Shown piece after piece: positions 43,468-52,315 of a stretch of 64,000 bases of DNA (positions are counted from its first letter, which is position 1; each line of letters opens with the position of its first letter). Both the position numbers and the translations under genes were made by a program. Below the pieces are notes generated by a model. The model saw only the letters and a list, made by a program, of their open reading frames with translations. It was not told the origin of the DNA and did not search any database. The DNA is from Bacteroidales bacterium (GTDB lineage Bacteria; Bacteroidota; Bacteroidia; Bacteroidales; UBA932): positions 1 through 64,000 of the forward strand of contig JAFSJK010000010.1 of NCBI GenBank assembly GCA_017439305.1, written 5' to 3'.

Positions 43468-44174
43468 CGGATCCCCGTCATATCTGCGCCGTGATTCCGA
43501 CGTTCAACAACGGCGGAACGGTGGCGGGTGTCGTGAGGGGTGTCCTTCACCAGGGGATCCCGGTCATTGTCGTGGACGACGGCAGTACGGACTGTACTGC
43601 GGATGCTTTGAAAGAACTGGATATCAAGGTGATAACGCATCCTGGAAACCGGGGAAAGGGACGTGCGCTCAAAACGGGACTGGAGGAAGCCAGACGCCAG
43701 GGATACCGATTCGCCCTGACCCTCGATGCGGACGGCCAGCACGATCCCGTCGATATTCCTGCCCTGGTGGCCGCCGCCGGGGAAAGGACCCTGGTCGTCG
43801 GCAGCCGCAACCTGACGGCCGACGGGATGCCTTCCGGCAACACCTTCGCCAACCGTTTCTCGAACTTCTGGTTTACGGTCCAGACGGGCCGGAAACTGCC
43901 GGATACGCAGACGGGTTTCCGGATCTATCCCCTGGACGATATCCCGTCCCTGAAACTCCTGACGGCCCGCTATGAGGCCGAACTGACCCTGCTGGTCTTC
44001 TCCGCCTGGAAGAATCTCCGGATCGTCCCCGTTCCGGTCCGGGTGTACTATCCCGAAGACCGGGTCTCCCATTTCCGGCCCTTTGCCGATTTCTTCCGGA
44101 TCAGCGTGCTGAACACCGTCCTTTGCGTCCTTGCCCTGGTCTATGGCTATCCCCGTATGCTCCTGGGCCGATGA
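43464..44174 (+). CDS. GT2-family glycosyltransferase
   Basis: The 236-residue cytoplasmic enzyme has the GT-A fold with AVIPTFNNGGTVAGVV (about 8-23), VVDDGSTD, NRGKGRALKTGL and the metal-binding DADGQHDP (about 91-98), then TGFRIYPL and YEAELTLL. It resembles dolichyl-phosphate or DPM1-like transferases that act on lipid acceptors. It shares an ATGA overlap with the hotdog gene and with the exporter gene that follows. The longer frame opening at 43254 lies inside the hotdog gene and is not coding. Confidence 0.9.
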   Translation: MTDPRHICAVIPTFNNGGTVAGVVRGVLHQGIPVIVVDDGSTDCTADALKELDIKVITHPGNRGKGRALKTGLEEARRQGYRFALTLDADGQHDPVDIPALVAAAGERTLVVGSRNLTADGMPSGNTFANRFSNFWFTVQTGRKLPDTQTGFRIYPLDDIPSLKLLTARYEAELTLLVFSAWKNLRIVPVPVRVYYPEDRVSHFRPFADFFRISVLNTVLCVLALVYGYPRMLLGR

Positions 44175-47100
44175 AGCGTCTTGTCCTTCATATCTACGAC
44201 TGGCTGTCGGCGCACAAAGGGCTGGCCGTCTTCATCATGGCCGTTCTCCTGGGACTCTGCGCCCTGTCCGCCTTGCGGATGGACTATGAGGAGGACATCA
44301 CGGCATTCCTCCCGCAGAGCGGGGAGAGCCGGCGCTATTCCGACGTCTATAACCGGCTCGGCCAGGACCGGATGGCCGTTTTCTTCGAAATGGAAGAAGC
44401 GGATCCGGACCGGATGATGGAGGCGATGACCGCTTTCGGGAATCATTGGGCGGAGGCCGATACGGCTTCGCTGGTCCCGGACCTCGAAGTGTCGGCCAGT
44501 GCGGGCGCTGTCCAGGAGGTGTTCGGTTTCATCCGCTCCAACTGGCCCTATTTCCTGACGGAGGCCGATTATGTCCGGATGGATTCCCTGCTGGCCGTGC
44601 CCGGATTCCTGGAAGGGAAGATGGAGGAGAACCGGCGCAGTTTCTATTCCATGGCGTCGGGCTTTACCTCCCAGTATATGCGCAGCGATCCGCTTGGCCT
44701 GTTTTCTCCGGTCCTGCAACGCCTGGAGGCACTGAACCCCGCCACGCGCAGCCGGGTGGAGGACGGTTTCCTGTTCACGAGTGACGGACGTACCGGAGTG
44801 GTCCTGTTCAATTCTCCTTTCGGCGGCAGTGAGTCAGGACGGAATGCCAAACTGGTAGCCTTGACGGACACGGTCAAGGCGCGGACGGCTGCGGAGTTTC
44901 CGGAAATCCATCTTTACTCGACGGGCGGTCCGGAAGTGGCTGTGGAGAATGCCGCCCGCATCAAGAAGGACTCCTTCCTGGCCCTTGCCCTGGCGGCCAT
45001 TCTGATCTGTATCGTCCTCTGGCTGAGCTATAAACGCTTTGCCGACGTGTTCTGGATCCTGGTGTCCATCCTCTCCGGTGCCTTGTTTGCGCTGGGAATC
45101 ATCGCCCTGTTCAAGAGTTCCGTCTCCCTGATCGTCCTGGGGATCGGTTCCATGATCATCGGCATCGCCGTGAACTATCCGCTCCATTATGTGGATCATC
45201 TCAAGTATCAGCCGGACAAGCGCAAGGCCCTTGCTGACCAGGTGAATCCGCTCCTGGTGGGCAACATCACCACGGTCGGTGCCTTCCTGTCGCTGCTCCT
45301 GCTGAAGGCCGATGCCCTGCACGATTTCGGATTCATCGGTGCGATGATGCTGGTAGGAACGATCTTGTTCGTCCTGGTGTTCCTACCTGTCTTCGTGCCG
45401 GCGGCCACCCGGCCCCGGAATACGGTCAAGCTGGACTTCGACCGCCATTTTCACCTGTCCCCGAAGGCCCGCAAATGGGTTTTCATCGGATTCCTCCTCC
45501 TGACGGCCGTCCTGGGCTGGCTCAGCCGGGACATCGCTTTCGATGCCGACATGCATCACATCAATTACATGACGGAGGAACAGTCGAAGGGCTTTTCCGT
45601 CCTGGAGGAGATGGGGGCATCCGCAGACGGGAAGTCTACGGTGTACGCGGTCGCTTCCGGTGCTACGGCGGAAGAAGCGCTGCAGCGCAATGAGGCGCTG
45701 GTTCCTCTGCTTGGAAAAGAATGCTCCGGGCTGGGTACCTTCCTTCCTTCCAAGAAGGAGCAGGCGGTGCGGATTGCCCGTTGGAACGCCTTCCTGGAGG
45801 CCCACCCCGACCTGTCCGACGGCCTGATCGATGCGGGTTTGAAGTCGGGTTTCACAGCCCATGCTTTCCAGCCGTTCTTCGATCTGACGGATACGGAATG
45901 GGCGGTGCAGGAGGTGGATTATTTCGCTCCGTTGACGGAGACGCTGGGTGCGGCGATGTATCTCCCGGGAGAGGATGACGTACAGTTGGTCAATTATTTG
46001 AAAACGGAAGACCTGGAAGGGACGAAAGCCGCCCTGCGGACGGTGCTTCCGGACGGAACTTTCTGCTTCTCGACAGACGACGTGTCCGGAACGCTGGTCC
46101 GGCTGCTGTCGGAGGATTTCGACCGGATCGGCCTGCTGTGCAGCCTCATCGTCTTTTTCTTCCTGTGGCTCTCTTTCGGCCGCATCGAACTGAGCCTCGC
46201 GTCTTTCCTCCCCCTGGCCGTGGGCTGGGTCTGGATCCTCGGGACCATGCGCCTTTTCGGCCTGCAGTTCAACATTGTCAATATTATCCTGGCAACCTTC
46301 ATCTTCGGCCAGGGTGACGACTATACCATTTTCATCACGGAGGGTCTGATGTACGAATATGCCACGGGCAGGAAGATCCTGCGTTCGTTCAAGAATGCGG
46401 TGGTCCTGTCTGCCCTCATCATGTTCATCGGCATCGGCGCGCTCATCGTCGCGAAACACCCGGCCCTGCGGTCGCTGGCCGCCGTTACCGTCGTGGGCAT
46501 GTTCACCGTGGTCGTGATGGCCTATTACCTTCCGCCGCTGGTATTCCGTTTCCTCACGCGGAAGAAGGGGCAACCCCGGAAGGTCGCCTGGACGCTGGGC
46601 CGCTCCCTCCGGACAGGTTATATCTTCCTCGTTTTCCTGCTGGCCATGCTGGGACTGACTGTCTGGACCTTCTTCCTGTTCCTGGGCGGCCCGGCTCCCC
46701 GCAAGCGCGAACGCTATCGGAATGCCCTGATGAAGACGGCGAGGCTGGCCTTGAAGGCCATTCCGGGCTGCCCGTATACCTTGTCGAACCCGCATGGGGA
46801 AGATTTCTCGAAACCGGCGGTGTATATCTGCAACCATCAGTCCCATTTCGATGTCCTGCCCATCCTGGCCCTCCATCCCAAGGTAATCCTCCTCACGAAC
46901 GAATGGGTCTGGAACAGCCCGTTCTACGGCTATCTGATCCGGAAAGCGGAGTTCTACCCGGTGATGGAGGGACTGGAGAAGAACCTCGCCCATATGAAGG
47001 ACCTCGTGGCGCGGGGCTATTCCATCGTCATTTTCCCGGAGGGAACACGCAGCCAGGACTGCCGGATCCAACGTTTCCACCGAGGCGCTTTCGTCTCCGC

Positions 47101-47611
47101 CCGGGAACTGGGATTGCCCGTTCTGCCGCTCTATATCCACGGTTTCGGCTACGCCCTGCCGAAGCATGACTTTCTTCTGCGGAAGGCCGGGCTGTACATG
47201 GAAGTGGGCGAGCGGTTCGAGGTCCCGGAAGGCGACATCGCCGCGTTCACGCGGAAGGTCCGCCACGACTATGAGAGGGTGTACGCGCGCATCCGCCGAG
47301 AACGCGAAACGGCGGCGTACAACGCCACTTATGTCCGCTACCAGTACCTGTACAAAGGGCATGATGCCGATGCGGAATGCCGTCGGGTCCTGACCCCGGA
47401 AACCCTCGCCCGGGTCGATGCCCTGACTGGTGATTCGCTCGTCATTAGGGAATCCGGCTGCGGAGTATATGCCCTCCTGGTGGCTTTGACGCACCCCGAG
47501 ATGCACGTGACGGCCTATGAGGAAGACGAAGAAAAGTATCTGACGGCCGTCCGCTGTGCGGGCGTTCCGGAGAATTTGACGTATATTTGCGGGAGATGCG
47601 AAGAAGCCTGA
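44171..47611 (+). CDS. MMPL/RND-type exporter fused to a PlsC acyltransferase and a degenerate methyltransferase-like tail
   Basis: A 1146-residue fusion. Residues 1-820 form an MMPL exporter: a first helix (15-35), a large periplasmic loop, five helices (about 275-415), a second loop and another helix bundle (about 655-790) with GQGDDYTIFI, the acidic proton-relay region. Residues about 860-1050 are a PlsC acyltransferase with NHQSHFDVLP (H-X4-D, about 886) and FPEGTRS. The last ~80 residues (GDSLVIRESGCGVYALLVALTHPEMHV) resemble the first Rossmann unit of a methyltransferase without a GxGxG loop. It would acylate a lipid and export it, between a GT2 and an esterase. Confidence 0.9.
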   Translation: MKRLVLHIYDWLSAHKGLAVFIMAVLLGLCALSALRMDYEEDITAFLPQSGESRRYSDVYNRLGQDRMAVFFEMEEADPDRMMEAMTAFGNHWAEADTASLVPDLEVSASAGAVQEVFGFIRSNWPYFLTEADYVRMDSLLAVPGFLEGKMEENRRSFYSMASGFTSQYMRSDPLGLFSPVLQRLEALNPATRSRVEDGFLFTSDGRTGVVLFNSPFGGSESGRNAKLVALTDTVKARTAAEFPEIHLYSTGGPEVAVENAARIKKDSFLALALAAILICIVLWLSYKRFADVFWILVSILSGALFALGIIALFKSSVSLIVLGIGSMIIGIAVNYPLHYVDHLKYQPDKRKALADQVNPLLVGNITTVGAFLSLLLLKADALHDFGFIGAMMLVGTILFVLVFLPVFVPAATRPRNTVKLDFDRHFHLSPKARKWVFIGFLLLTAVLGWLSRDIAFDADMHHINYMTEEQSKGFSVLEEMGASADGKSTVYAVASGATAEEALQRNEALVPLLGKECSGLGTFLPSKKEQAVRIARWNAFLEAHPDLSDGLIDAGLKSGFTAHAFQPFFDLTDTEWAVQEVDYFAPLTETLGAAMYLPGEDDVQLVNYLKTEDLEGTKAALRTVLPDGTFCFSTDDVSGTLVRLLSEDFDRIGLLCSLIVFFFLWLSFGRIELSLASFLPLAVGWVWILGTMRLFGLQFNIVNIILATFIFGQGDDYTIFITEGLMYEYATGRKILRSFKNAVVLSALIMFIGIGALIVAKHPALRSLAAVTVVGMFTVVVMAYYLPPLVFRFLTRKKGQPRKVAWTLGRSLRTGYIFLVFLLAMLGLTVWTFFLFLGGPAPRKRERYRNALMKTARLALKAIPGCPYTLSNPHGEDFSKPAVYICNHQSHFDVLPILALHPKVILLTNEWVWNSPFYGYLIRKAEFYPVMEGLEKNLAHMKDLVARGYSIVIFPEGTRSQDCRIQRFHRGAFVSARELGLPVLPLYIHGFGYALPKHDFLLRKAGLYMEVGERFEVPEGDIAAFTRKVRHDYERVYARIRRERETAAYNATYVRYQYLYKGHDADAECRRVLTPETLARVDALTGDSLVIRESGCGVYALLVALTHPEMHVTAYEEDEEKYLTAVRCAGVPENLTYICGRCEEA

Positions 47612-48456
47612 TTCTTTTTTTTCTCGTGCTTTGCACAGCCCTGCAGGCCCAGACCGTGAGGCTCTGGGAGGGTACGCCCGTGCATGCCGGGTCCACCTTG
47701 ACCGCCTACCTGCCGCAAGGAGAGCCGAAAGCCGCCGTGGTCGTATGCCCCGGTGGCAGCTATTTCTGGCTGGACAAGGAAGGAGAAGGCGAACGGGTGG
47801 GCGAGTGGCTCGCCTCCGAGGGCTTTGCCGCCTATGTGCTCCTGTACCGCACGGGAGGCTGGTTCAACTTCACGTTCCACACCCGGGCCGTGTTCGGCGG
47901 GAACCGCCATCCGGCCATGATCGAGGACCTGCAGCGGGCCATTTTCCTGGTCCGGCAGCAGTTCGACGGTCCCGTGGGCGCAATGGGCTTCTCCGCGGGC
48001 GGACATCTGGTGATGTCGGCGGCGGAGTTTTTCGGGACGGATTTCACGGGCCAGGCAGCGGAAACGTCCCTGCGTCCGGATTTCGTGGCGCCCATCTATC
48101 CGGTCGTGTCCATGCGCGATGCCTGCACCCATGCCCGTTCCCGGCGAGGTTTGCTGGGGGATGGCAGGACAGGGAACCAAGTACTGCGGGATTCCCTCTC
48201 GCTGGAGTGCCACGTGCGGACCGATACGCCGCCCGTGTTTCTGCTTCGCTGCGATGACGATCCGGTAGTGGATCCGCAGAATGCGGACCTGCTGGACGCG
48301 GCATTGACGGAAAAAGGCGTACCGCACCGCACAATCCGCTACCACGTCGGAGGACACGGATTCGGTGCTGATAAAGAGAAGTTTACGGAGGAAACGGCCC
48401 GTTGGCAGGCCGAGTTCCTCGATTGGATAGAAGAGATTGACTATGGCAGACATTGA
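47596..48456 (+). CDS. secreted alpha/beta hydrolase (acetyl-esterase-like)
   Basis: The 286-residue protein has a Sec signal (MRRSLILFFLVLCTALQAQ). VVVCPGGSYFWL forms the oxyanion-hole region, GFSAGGH (about 138-144) is the nucleophile elbow, and the Asp/His pair is probably in RCDDDPVVD and VGGHGFG. It resembles BD-FAE/acetyl-xylan-esterase-like enzymes. It overlaps the 3' end of the exporter gene by 16 bases and the ligase start by 14, so it belongs to the same operon and may trim acyl groups from the exported product. Confidence 0.87.
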   Translation: MRRSLILFFLVLCTALQAQTVRLWEGTPVHAGSTLTAYLPQGEPKAAVVVCPGGSYFWLDKEGEGERVGEWLASEGFAAYVLLYRTGGWFNFTFHTRAVFGGNRHPAMIEDLQRAIFLVRQQFDGPVGAMGFSAGGHLVMSAAEFFGTDFTGQAAETSLRPDFVAPIYPVVSMRDACTHARSRRGLLGDGRTGNQVLRDSLSLECHVRTDTPPVFLLRCDDDPVVDPQNADLLDAALTEKGVPHRTIRYHVGGHGFGADKEKFTEETARWQAEFLDWIEEIDYGRH

Positions 48457-49741
48457 ATTTGAAAGGCCCGAAGTCATCAAGGCCTATCAGGAAGGACGCC
48501 TTGCGGAGGCCCTGCAATACCTGGCGGAGCATTCGAAGTATTATCAGCGGATGTTCGCCAGTTATCACATCGACCTGTCGAAGATCAGGACCCTGGAGGA
48601 TCTCGTGAAGATTCCTTTCACGGAGAAGAAGGATCTCCAGTTGTTCAACGATGAGTTCCTCTGCTGCCCGAGGGAGAGGATCGTGGATTACGTGACCACC
48701 TCCGGCACCTTGGGGGAGCCGGTTACTTTCGGATGTACCGACAAGGACCTGGACCGGCTGGCTTTCAACGAGAAGAAGTCCTTCGCCTGTGCCGGCGTGA
48801 AGCCGGGCGACATCGTCCAGCTGATGACCACCATCGACAAACGCTTCATGGCGGGATTGGCCTATTTCCTGGGAATCAGGTCGTTAGGTGCCAGTATCAT
48901 CCGCGTGGGCAACGGTATTCCGGAACTTCAGTGGGATACCATCCAGCGCCTGAAACCGGATACCATCATGTGCGTCCCGTCCTTCATCCTGCGCCTCATC
49001 CAGTATGCGGAGGAGCATGGCATCGACTACAGGAACTCCTCGGTGCGGCGGATCATCGGCATCGGGGAAGGACTCCGTGACCAGCATTTTGACCTGAACC
49101 TCCTGGGCCGCCGGATCAAGGAGAAATGGGACGTGGAGCTGTTCGCGACCTATTCATCCACCGAGATGGGCGCAACCTTCTCCGAATGCCCTTACGGCTG
49201 CGGCGGACACGTCCATCCGGAGCTGATTATCGTGGAGATCATCGGTGAGGATGACTTGCCGGTAGCCGATGGGGAAGTGGGGGAGATCGTGGTTACGACC
49301 CTGGGCGTGGAAGGCATGCCGCTCCTGCGCTTCCGGACAGGCGACATGGCGGCCAAGGTGACGGAGCAGTGCAAGTGCGGCCGCTGGTCGTACCGCCTGA
49401 CTCCGCTCGTCGGACGCAAGAACAACATGATCAAGCTCAAGGGGACGACCCTGTACCCGCCGGCCATCAACGATGTGCTGGACAATACCGACTATGTGGA
49501 GAATTACGTAGTCGTCGTGGACGAAAGCGATGCCGGGACCGACGATGTCCTGGTGAAGCTGGGACTCAAGTACCAGCCTGATTTCGACCCGGTGAAGGAT
49601 CTGAAGGACCGTTTCCGTTCCCGGATCCGCGTGGCCCCGCGCGTGGAGATCCTGCCCGTCCCGGAGGTTGCTGCGGTCAATTATCCCGCGAAGTCCCGCA
49701 AGCCCGTGAAATTCATCGACAACCGTCCCAAGCATGTTTGA
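48443..49741 (+). CDS. adenylate-forming ligase of the phenylacetate-CoA ligase (PaaK) family
   Basis: The 432-residue enzyme has the PaaK pattern: LAEHSKYYQRMFASYHIDLSKI, the P-loop-like TTSGTLGEPV (about 86-95), YSSTEMG (about 234-240), FRTGDMAAK (Asp of the A8 region) and GRKNNMIKLKGTTLYP. Cys residues in CPYGCGGH and CKCG may bind a metal, as in relatives. It activates a carboxylic acid with ATP, probably to a CoA or ACP thioester. Overlaps on both sides tie it to the cluster. Confidence 0.88.
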   Translation: MADIEFERPEVIKAYQEGRLAEALQYLAEHSKYYQRMFASYHIDLSKIRTLEDLVKIPFTEKKDLQLFNDEFLCCPRERIVDYVTTSGTLGEPVTFGCTDKDLDRLAFNEKKSFACAGVKPGDIVQLMTTIDKRFMAGLAYFLGIRSLGASIIRVGNGIPELQWDTIQRLKPDTIMCVPSFILRLIQYAEEHGIDYRNSSVRRIIGIGEGLRDQHFDLNLLGRRIKEKWDVELFATYSSTEMGATFSECPYGCGGHVHPELIIVEIIGEDDLPVADGEVGEIVVTTLGVEGMPLLRFRTGDMAAKVTEQCKCGRWSYRLTPLVGRKNNMIKLKGTTLYPPAINDVLDNTDYVENYVVVVDESDAGTDDVLVKLGLKYQPDFDPVKDLKDRFRSRIRVAPRVEILPVPEVAAVNYPAKSRKPVKFIDNRPKHV

Positions 49742-50804
49742 CGATATCCGTCCCTATACAGACGCGGAGATTCCGGCCGCGATGCAGCGTATCGTCACCT
49801 ATCCCGAATTCCGGGCGGTGAGCGGTTATCTTTTCCCGGAAAAGCCTTTTGAGCGGGTTGCGGAGACGGTGGTTTCCTGCCGGACCATCGACGAATTCCA
49901 GGACCGGTTCATGGTACCCGTGGTGGAATCCATCATGGCGCTGTCCACGGACGGCGTGACGGTGGAGGGAATGGAGAAGCTGGACCCGGACCGGCGGTAC
50001 CTGTTTGTCGCCAACCACCGGGACATCACCCTGGATGCCACGTTCTTCCAGGTCCTGCTGCGCCGGGCCGGTCTTCGTACGACGGAGATCACCTTCGGCG
50101 CCAACCTGATGCAGGGTGGATTGGTCGTGGATTTCGGCAAGTCCAACAAGATGTTCCGGGTGGAACGGCCCACGACGGTGTCTTCACCCCGGGCCTTCCT
50201 GACGAGTTCCGTCCGTCTGTCGGAGTACATTCGGTGGACCATCCTGGAGAAACGGGAATCTGTTTGGATTGCCCAGCGCAATGGACGGACGAAGGACGGG
50301 GTGGACGCTACGGACCAGGGCATTATCAAGATGTTCTCGCTGGCCGGAGACATCCTGGACCTTTCTATCGTCCCGCTGGCCGTTTCCTATGAATGGGAAC
50401 CCTGCGATGTGCTCAAGGCCGCTGAACTTACGGCCCTGGAGCGCGACAGGTATTATGAAAAGAAGCCCGGAGAGGACTTGAAGAGCATCCTCACCGGCAT
50501 CACCCAGCCCAAAGGACGGGTCCATTACACGGTTTGCGATCCCGTCACCGCGAAGGACCTCGCACCCTGGCAGGACCTTCCCGTCAATACGTTCTGCCGC
50601 GAAACGGCCGCCCTCATTGACCGGCGCATCCGGGCAGGGTACCGGATCTGGCCGAACAACCGCATCGCCGCGGACTACATGGAAGGCACTTCGTCCGGCG
50701 GTTATACGCCGCGGGAGAAGGCTGCCTTCGAAGCCCACCTTTCCTCCATTCCGGAGGAACTCCGCCCTGTTGTCCGGAAGATTTATGCTGGCCCCCTGTT
50801 ATGA
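49734..50804 (+). CDS. acyltransferase of the PlsC/LPLAT type
   Basis: The 356-residue protein lacks a signal peptide. VANHRDITLDATFF (about 95-108) is the acyltransferase active-site block; the His and the second Asp are separated by five residues, unlike the usual H-X4-D, so either the nearer Asp acts or the spacing is a family variant. WIAQRNGRTKDGVDATDQG supplies the second block (normally FPEGTR). It overlaps the ligase by 8 bases and the SGNH gene by 4. It would place an acyl chain on a glycerol, amino acid or sugar head group. Confidence 0.84.
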   Translation: MFDDIRPYTDAEIPAAMQRIVTYPEFRAVSGYLFPEKPFERVAETVVSCRTIDEFQDRFMVPVVESIMALSTDGVTVEGMEKLDPDRRYLFVANHRDITLDATFFQVLLRRAGLRTTEITFGANLMQGGLVVDFGKSNKMFRVERPTTVSSPRAFLTSSVRLSEYIRWTILEKRESVWIAQRNGRTKDGVDATDQGIIKMFSLAGDILDLSIVPLAVSYEWEPCDVLKAAELTALERDRYYEKKPGEDLKSILTGITQPKGRVHYTVCDPVTAKDLAPWQDLPVNTFCRETAALIDRRIRAGYRIWPNNRIAADYMEGTSSGGYTPREKAAFEAHLSSIPEELRPVVRKIYAGPLL

Positions 50805-51883
50805 GAAAGACATTGACACTCCTTCTCCTGGCCTTCCTGAGCCAGGCCCTGTCCGCCCAAGTGTTCACGGACGCGTCTGTTTTTCCAGTATACGGAAAGG
50901 CTTCCGATGCTACGAAAACCCCTTATCAGCGGCTGCCGGCCGACCTTGAGGGGGTATCGCGTGGTGCCGTCTGGTATCTCGGCACCCAGAGCGCCGGCCT
51001 GTATATCCGTTTCCGGTCCAATTCCACGGCCATACACGCCCGTTGGACTTCGAGCTACGGCAGCTGGCTTTCCAATATGAACCCGACCGGTGTCCGCGGG
51101 CTGGACCTTTATGTCCTTGTGGACGGCCAGTGGAGACATGCGGGTGTGGGCTTGCCTTCACAAGAGAAGACAACCACCCATTGCCTGGTCAGGAACATGA
51201 CGCCGGAGGAGCGGGAATATATGCTGTATCTGTCTCTGTATGACGGGATCGATCAGTTGGAAATCGGAGTGGACGAAGGCGCTTCCCTGGCTCCGTCACA
51301 GGTTGATTCGCCCCGTCGCGGCCGTCCGGTGGTGATGTACGGTACCAGTATCCTGCAGGGATGCAGCGCGAGCCGTCCCGGGATGGCCCATACGAACATC
51401 ATTTCCCGCGCCCTGGACCGCGAAGTCATCAACCTGGGCTTCAGCGGAAATGCCCTGCTGGACCTGGAAATCGCCCGTCTGATGGCCTCCGTGCCCGATC
51501 CGGCGGTGTATGTGCTGGATTATGCACCCAACGCCTATGCCCCGATGATCAAGGAGCATGGCGAGGAGTTTTTCCGGATCCTTCGCGATGCGCATCCGGA
51601 TGTCCCGGTCATTTTCATCGAAGACGTGATCTTTCCGCATACGCACTTTGACAGTGCCATCCGGAAGGAAGTGGAGGAAAAGAATTTCGAGCAGAAAGCC
51701 CTCTTCGGGCGGTTGAAGAAACAAGGTGAGAAAGGGATTTACTACATCCCTGCCGCCTCCATGACCGAACCCGACGGGGAAACTACGGCCGATACCATCC
51801 ATCTGACGGACCTCGGCATGCAGCGCTATGTGGACCTCGTCCTCCCGGTCATCCGGAAAGCCTTGCGCAAAGCGCACAAATAA
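50801..51883 (+). CDS. secreted SGNH/GDSL-type hydrolase
   Basis: The 360-residue protein has a Sec signal (MRKTLTLLLLAFLSQALSAQ), an N-terminal jelly-roll of ~150 residues (LYIRFRSNSTAIHARWTSSYGSW; GVRGLDLYVLVDG) and an SGNH domain with nucleophile Ser in YGTSILQGCSASR, Asn in GFSGNALLD and DTIHLTDLGMQR at the end (Asp and His). Such two-domain esterases remove acyl groups from glycans. It shares an ATGA overlap with the acyltransferase and ends the nine-gene run. Confidence 0.88.
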   Translation: MRKTLTLLLLAFLSQALSAQVFTDASVFPVYGKASDATKTPYQRLPADLEGVSRGAVWYLGTQSAGLYIRFRSNSTAIHARWTSSYGSWLSNMNPTGVRGLDLYVLVDGQWRHAGVGLPSQEKTTTHCLVRNMTPEEREYMLYLSLYDGIDQLEIGVDEGASLAPSQVDSPRRGRPVVMYGTSILQGCSASRPGMAHTNIISRALDREVINLGFSGNALLDLEIARLMASVPDPAVYVLDYAPNAYAPMIKEHGEEFFRILRDAHPDVPVIFIEDVIFPHTHFDSAIRKEVEEKNFEQKALFGRLKKQGEKGIYYIPAASMTEPDGETTADTIHLTDLGMQRYVDLVLPVIRKALRKAHK

Positions 51884-51887
51884 TTGT

Positions 51888-51895
51888 TATCTTTG
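51888..51895 (+). promoter_or_regulatory. -7 promoter element of the HsdR-N-like gene
   Basis: TATCTTTG, 6 bases before the ATG at 51902, implying a nearly leaderless message. Confidence 0.7.
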
Positions 51896-51901
51896 CAATC
51901 G

Positions 51902-52315
51902 ATGCCGATTCACAGCGACATGGTTTGGGACCCGCTCCGTCGCAAGAGCGTCCGGCTGACCCCCGAGGAGGAGGTCAGGCAGTGGTTCATTTCCGTTCTG
52001 GGAACGGGGATGAAGGTGCCCGAGCATATGATGATGAGTGAGGTGGCATTGAAGTGGAACGGCCTGGATTACCGGGCCGACATCCTGGTCTATGACCGCA
52101 GCGCACATCCGCTCCTGGTGGTCGAATGCAAACGGCCGGAGGTGGAGCTGACGCAGGAAGTGGTGGACCAGGCACTTCGTTACAACAACGCGCTGGATGT
52201 GCGTTATATTGTGATTACCAACGGATTGAAAACCTTCATGTTCGAACGCGGGCAGGATGGTTTCGCCTTCGTGGAAAAAGCACCGCTATGGGAGGAGATG
52301 CTATGTCGACGATAA
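51902..52315 (+). CDS. orphan HsdR N-terminal-like (PD-(D/E)XK) protein
   Basis: The 137-residue protein matches the type I restriction enzyme R N-terminal domain (HSDR_N_2 pattern). The nuclease core is YRADILVYDRSAHPLLVVECKRPEV (about 59-83), with Asp and E-C-K in the right order, and QALRYNNALDVRYIVITNGLKTFMF follows. No motor domain, HsdM or HsdS is near. Single-domain forms are common in Bacteroidota near housekeeping genes and may be a DNA repair or processing nuclease, but no role is shown. It overlaps the cca gene. Confidence 0.85.
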   Translation: MPIHSDMVWDPLRRKSVRLTPEEEVRQWFISVLGTGMKVPEHMMMSEVALKWNGLDYRADILVYDRSAHPLLVVECKRPEVELTQEVVDQALRYNNALDVRYIVITNGLKTFMFERGQDGFAFVEKAPLWEEMLCRR

